Assembly: GCF_013348805.1 (NCBI RefSeq)
Contig: NZ_CP054690.1
Coordinates: 1,798,001 to 1,862,000, forward strand
Origin: Rhodococcus sp. W8901
GTDB taxonomy: Bacteria; Actinomycetota; Actinomycetes; Mycobacteriales; Mycobacteriaceae
DNA: 64,000 nt
Direction of reading: 5' to 3'
The position numbers and the translations under genes are program-made. The notes beneath the pieces are model-generated. The model was not told the origin of the DNA. It worked only from the letters and a program-made list of their open reading frames with translations, and did no database searches. Shown here piece by piece: positions 60,512 to 64,000 of this stretch. Position 1 is the stretch's first letter, and every line of letters begins with the position of its first letter.

Positions 60512-61216
60512 TCACACGGTACTGGGAGCGACCTCGATCGACACCGAGGTTCCGAGTTCCTCGTATCCCAGCGCCGAGGCCAGTCGGCGGGAAGCGACGT
60601 TGTCGCGGTGCGCACGCCACTGCGGGATCAGCCCGGCGTCGAGCGCGTCGTTGGTGGCCAGCAGTGTTGCGGTCGCACCGAACCCACGCCGGCGGGCAGC
60701 GGGTGCCGTCAGCGCGCCCATGTCCGCGACGATGCCCTGCCACTCCGTGTAGCCGGCCGAGGAAAGCGGACGGTGGGCGTCGTCTACGACGGTGAACCAG
60801 GCGCCCTTGTCGGCGAGTCCGGCCTCCGCGACGTCGTCGGGCGGGCAGAGGTTCTGCAGTTCGAGAACGTGCGCGAGGTCGTGCGAGACCAGCGGTTCCT
60901 CGACCGCGATGTCCGTCCCGAAATCCGCGGCCCAGGCCAGTTCGGTGGGTCCGCCGCTGCGACCCGCGTGATCCTTCGCGAGTGCGGACAGAGCGCCGGA
61001 GCGGGCCAGCTCGTCGTCGGACCATTCTTCCGCGCGTTCGGCGGCCCACGCCGGGCCCACGAGCGCGCTGGCACCGGCGATCGTCACGAACCGGATCCGG
61101 TTCGCGGTCTCGTCGACCCGCACGTGGCGGGTGCCGGGGGAGTCGAGGGCGCGGTCGGGGAGACCGAGTTCCCGAGACCAGGCGAGCCGGATGATGTCGA
61201 TCTGATGCGCGTCCAC
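60512..61216 (-). CDS. GNAT-family N-acetyltransferase
   Basis: The 234-residue protein has a GNAT core in its C-terminal half: MGALTAPAARRRGFGATATLLATNDAL includes the acetyl-CoA-binding R-R-x-G-x-A/G loop, and SRRLASALGYEELGT is the usual last strand-helix. The N-terminal 100 residues are more variable. The substrate is unknown. GTG 61216 is used. It is divergent from the LuxR-type regulator. Confidence 0.82.
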   Translation of the reverse strand: MDAHQIDIIRLAWSRELGLPDRALDSPGTRHVRVDETANRIRFVTIAGASALVGPAWAAERAEEWSDDELARSGALSALAKDHAGRSGGPTELAWAADFGTDIAVEEPLVSHDLAHVLELQNLCPPDDVAEAGLADKGAWFTVVDDAHRPLSSAGYTEWQGIVADMGALTAPAARRRGFGATATLLATNDALDAGLIPQWRAHRDNVASRRLASALGYEELGTSVSIEVAPSTV

Positions 61217-61284
61217 GGGCCCAACGGTAGTGCGGGTTCGCGGCGTACCGTCGAAGCTGCAGGGAGCGCGAGGGAGCGTGACGG

Positions 61285-63648
61285 TTGATGGCGACCACCG
61301 TCCGGAGCAAGGTCGGGAATCTGCCCTCCGCGCTGACCACGTTCATCGGACGTCGGCGCGAGCTCACTGCGGTCAAGCGTTTGCTCTCGTCGGCGCGGCT
61401 GGTGACGTTGACGGGTATCGGGGGTGTCGGCAAGACTCGGCTCGCGCTGCGGGTGGCCGAGGACGTGCGGCGCGATTTCGCCGACGGTGTGTGGCTCGTC
61501 GAGCTCGCGGAACTGCACGACCCCGAGCTGGTGCCCGACACCGTCGCCGCCGTCTTCGGGCTGCACGACCAGGCGGCCCGGTCTCCGATGGACCTGCTCG
61601 TCGAGCACTTCGCGGATCGGGACGCGTTGTTGATTCTGGACAACTGCGAGCACCTGGTGGCCGCGGCCGCCGAGCTGACGTCGGTGCTCCTGCGCGAGTG
61701 CCCCCGCGTACGGGTGCTCGCCACCAGCCGGGAGCCGCTCGGTGTGGGTGGGGAGGCGATCTTGCGGGTGCCGCCCTTGGCGGTTCCGGATCCGGACGCA
61801 CCACCGACACTGCACGCGCTTCCCCGGTACGAAGCGGTGACGCTGTTCGTCGATCGAGCACGCTCGGCGCTGCCGGATTTCGTTGTCACCGAATACAATC
61901 GAGTTGCGATTGCTCGCATCTGCCATCGCCTGGACGGTTTGCCCCTGCCGATCGAGTTGGCCGCTGCCAGGGTCCGTGCCCTGTCCCCGGACCAGATTCT
62001 CGAGCGCCTGACGGACAGGTTCCGGCTCCTCACCGCGGGTAGCAGGGTCGCTCCGACGCGGCAGCAGACTCTGCGCTGTTCCGTCGACTGGAGTTACGAG
62101 TTGTGCACGCCGAAGGAACGTCGGATGTGGACTCGGTTGGCGGTGTTCTCGGGTGGTTTCGAACTCGATGCTGCAGAGGGCATCTGCGTGGATGACGCCG
62201 CGCCGGGGGAGGTTCTGGACGTCGTGGCCTCGCTGGTCGACAAGTCGATCCTCCTCGTGGAGGGTTCCGGCCCGGTGGTGCGGTACGGCATGTTCGAGAC
62301 TCTGCGCGACTACGGCCTGGAGAAGCTCGAGGAATCCGGCGAGCAGGTGCGCTGTCGGCGGCACCACCGCGACTGGTTTCGTGGCTTCGCCGAGCGCGCG
62401 GCGGCCGGCTGGATCGGGCCCCGACAACCGGAGTCGATCGCCCGACTCGACCGGGAACAGGCGAACCTGCGTGACGCGCTGGAGTTCTGCGTCACCGAAC
62501 CGGGCGAGGCAGACGCGGGGGTGGGCATGGCGGTCGCGATCTTCCCGTTCTGGTTCTGTCGCGGGATGTTCGGCGAAGCCCGACGATGGCTCGCGCGGAC
62601 GCTCGAGCGGGCCGAGGACCGTCCCGATCGGGTCCGGGTGGGGGCGATGTGTGCGGCGAGTCAACTGGCGGGCATGCAGGACGACTTCGCGGCGGGTGCG
62701 GACTTGATCGCGCACGCCGCACACCTCGCCGAGCTCATCGGAGATCCGCTGGTCGACGCGACGGTCGCACACGCCTGTGGTCGCCAAGCGATGTTCCGGC
62801 GTGAGTTCGAGCGCGCGACCGGCTTCTTCGAGCAGGCGGTCGGTCCGTTTCGGGAGGAAGCCGATCCGCATCGGCTGATCTGCGTCCTGCAGGGTCTCGG
62901 ACTGGTCGGCGGCATGAGCGGCGACATCGCGCGAGCGAAGGCCTGTCACGAGGAGGTCGTCGCGATCACGGCCGCACGTGGTGAGTGCGAGTTCCGGGCG
63001 CGGGCGATGTTCATGCTGGGCGTGGCCCTGTGGTGGCAGGGCGACCGTGCTCGCGCGTCCGGATTGTTCGTCGAGGCGCTGCAACTGACCCGCCGGGTCG
63101 ACGATCACTTCGGGGGCGCGGGCTGCCTCGAGTCGATGGCGTGGGGGGCCGCGGCTCTCCGGGAAGGCGAGCGAGCGGCGATCCTGTCCGGTGCCGCGGA
63201 AGCCCTTCGGCAGTCCATGGGTGTGTCCGTCGCGCTGATAACGACCATGCTCGCCCCCCACGAGGAATGCCGGCGGTTGTGCCGTCAGATTCTCGGCGAC
63301 CGGGCGTTCGAGGCAGCGTTCGCGAACGGGGCGGCACTCGAGTTCGCCGAAGCCGTCGACTACGCGCTCGGCCGCCGGGACGGGTTCGAACTGTCCCGCG
63401 CCGAGATGGAGGCCCCGACGGCGCCGATGCGGATCGTGATGCCGACCCCCGAGACGCCGGCGCTGACCCGCCGCGAAAGTCAGGTCGCGGATCTCGTCGC
63501 CCGCGGGCTGACGAACCGCGAGATCGCGGAGAAGCTGGTGATCTCGCCGCGCACCGCGGAGGGTCACGTCGAACGCGTGCTCGCCAAGCTCGGATTCGGC
63601 TCACGCGCCCAGATCGCGGCCTGGGTGGCCGAACACGATCGAACCTGA
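61285..63648 (+). CDS. LuxR-family regulator with STAND ATPase and repeat domain
   Basis: The 787-residue regulator has an NB-ARC-like P-loop ATPase (LTGIGGVGKTRLA about 42-54; Walker B ALLILDNCEHL about 113-123; LATSREPL), a winged-helix region, a helical TPR-like middle and a C-terminal LuxR helix-turn-helix (LTRRESQVADLVARGLTNREIAEKLVISPRTAEGHVERVLAKLG, about 721-764). Signal binding to the repeats probably triggers ATP-dependent oligomerisation. TTG 61285 and ATG 61288 are both possible, with GAGGGAG at 8 or 11 nt. Target genes are unknown. Confidence 0.9.
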   Translation: MMATTVRSKVGNLPSALTTFIGRRRELTAVKRLLSSARLVTLTGIGGVGKTRLALRVAEDVRRDFADGVWLVELAELHDPELVPDTVAAVFGLHDQAARSPMDLLVEHFADRDALLILDNCEHLVAAAAELTSVLLRECPRVRVLATSREPLGVGGEAILRVPPLAVPDPDAPPTLHALPRYEAVTLFVDRARSALPDFVVTEYNRVAIARICHRLDGLPLPIELAAARVRALSPDQILERLTDRFRLLTAGSRVAPTRQQTLRCSVDWSYELCTPKERRMWTRLAVFSGGFELDAAEGICVDDAAPGEVLDVVASLVDKSILLVEGSGPVVRYGMFETLRDYGLEKLEESGEQVRCRRHHRDWFRGFAERAAAGWIGPRQPESIARLDREQANLRDALEFCVTEPGEADAGVGMAVAIFPFWFCRGMFGEARRWLARTLERAEDRPDRVRVGAMCAASQLAGMQDDFAAGADLIAHAAHLAELIGDPLVDATVAHACGRQAMFRREFERATGFFEQAVGPFREEADPHRLICVLQGLGLVGGMSGDIARAKACHEEVVAITAARGECEFRARAMFMLGVALWWQGDRARASGLFVEALQLTRRVDDHFGGAGCLESMAWGAAALREGERAAILSGAAEALRQSMGVSVALITTMLAPHEECRRLCRQILGDRAFEAAFANGAALEFAEAVDYALGRRDGFELSRAEMEAPTAPMRIVMPTPETPALTRRESQVADLVARGLTNREIAEKLVISPRTAEGHVERVLAKLGFGSRAQIAAWVAEHDRT

Positions 63649-63704
63649 CCTGGTCATTCCGTGTGTGGCGCGGATACCCGCCGTAGCGAAGCACGTATGG
63701 ATAC

Positions 63705-63718
63705 CGGTAGATCTACCG
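63705..63718. promoter_or_regulatory. 14-bp palindrome before the last hydrolase gene
   Basis: CGGTAGATCTACCG is perfectly palindromic and lies 70 bp before GTG 63788, in the gap after the LuxR-type gene. It is a candidate operator. Confidence 0.4.
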
Positions 63719-63787
63719 TCCCCGACGGGACGATTCCAGGGCACGCTGCGACCTGTCCCATCCGGTTCCGGAAGTCGAGGTCGTCCT

Positions 63788-64000
63788 GTGCGCCAGTATC
63801 CACCCGTTCACAGTTCGATCGAGGCCCGCTCTGCGGAGGTCCGCTGGCGGGACGTCGTGGTGGACGGGCGGAACGCGCCGTACGGCGTGGCCGGATCGGG
63901 GTCACCGGTGGTGTTTCTCCACGGGTTCGGGCTCACCCACCGCACCTATGCGGGCGCAGTCGAGCGACTCGCGGCCACCGGTGTGCGCGTGTACGCGCCC
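63788..64000 (+). CDS. alpha/beta hydrolase, 5' part (cut by window edge)
   Basis: The frame is open from GTG 63788 to the window end (71 codons). It reads APYGVAGSGSPVVFLHGFGLTHRTYAGAV, in which HGFG is the oxyanion-hole motif of alpha/beta hydrolases. The nucleophile lies outside the window. It follows the LuxR-type regulator on the same strand and could be its target. Confidence 0.75.
   Translation, partial: MRQYPPVHSSIEARSAEVRWRDVVVDGRNAPYGVAGSGSPVVFLHGFGLTHRTYAGAVERLAATGVRVYAP

Overview
The window is a stretch of high-GC actinobacterial chromosome, most likely from a Rhodococcus-type member of the Nocardiaceae (R. equi-like). From memory, its backbone follows the Mycobacterium tuberculosis order dapD-dapE, LOG family, fadD6, folP2, gpgS, DivIVA-like, tag, DUF3117, glgA/glgC, O-methyltransferase, sigE-rseA-htrA-tatB, mrp, lytic transglycosylase, DUF1003, MgtE_N protein, Rv1234-like protein and kgd. 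Species assignment is inference. I saw no rRNA, tRNA, CRISPR array, insertion sequence or prophage. Genes are tightly packed, often with GTGA/ATGA overlaps.

Layout. 1-3.4 kb (- strand): the first codons of a TetR regulator, an enoyl-CoA hydratase, an amino-acid permease and dapD, divergent from dapE. 3.5-14.5 kb: dapE, two LOG-family genes, fadD6, folP2-gpgS (polymethylated-polysaccharide initiation), a DivIVA-like protein and tag, DUF3117, an RlmA-like methyltransferase, and the divergent glgA/glgC pair. 14.5-18.7 kb: O-methyltransferase and the envelope-stress locus sigE-rseA-htrA, then tatB. 18.7-24.5 kb: mrp, transglycosylase, DUF1003 and MgtE_N/CBS proteins on the minus strand, then a CitE-like lyase and a stress-protein-like membrane protein. 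24.5-32.8 kb: an MFS exporter, an AlkZ-like glycosylase candidate, a SUFU-domain protein, a PHP phosphatase, malic enzyme and a MarR/MFS pair. 32.7-37.4 kb: an osmoprotectant ABC importer with a second, divergently transcribed binding protein. 37.4-41.6 kb: a two-gene unit of an HSP90-family ATPase overlapping a very large helical-repeat (TPR-like) protein. 41.7-46.2 kb: a BVMO/SDR operon divergent from a TetR regulator, then a selenium-binding/methanethiol-oxidase protein. 46.3-56.0 kb: kgd, a fused four-domain ABC exporter and an ABC-2 pair. 56.1-64 kb: DUF305 and DUF6153 metal-binding candidates, hydrolases, a truncated VOC protein, a glutathionyl-hydroquinone-reductase-type protein, GNAT, a large LuxR-family regulator and the start of another hydrolase.

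Two themes recur. First, at least 17 genes have a -10 hexamer ending only 6-8 nt before the start codon, so leaderless transcripts are probably common; one such promoter reads an 11-codon peptide whose stop overlaps the htrA start. Second, many intergenic regions hold clean palindromes. These include a start-codon-spanning inverted repeat at dapD, an array of four palindromes at about 23-bp spacing upstream of sigE, a shared TTACT-N4-AGTAA motif before fadD6 and the malic enzyme gene, a MarR operator with three half-sites, and a TetR operator between divergent promoters. The best candidate for an undescribed system is the HSP90-family/TPR-like gene pair.
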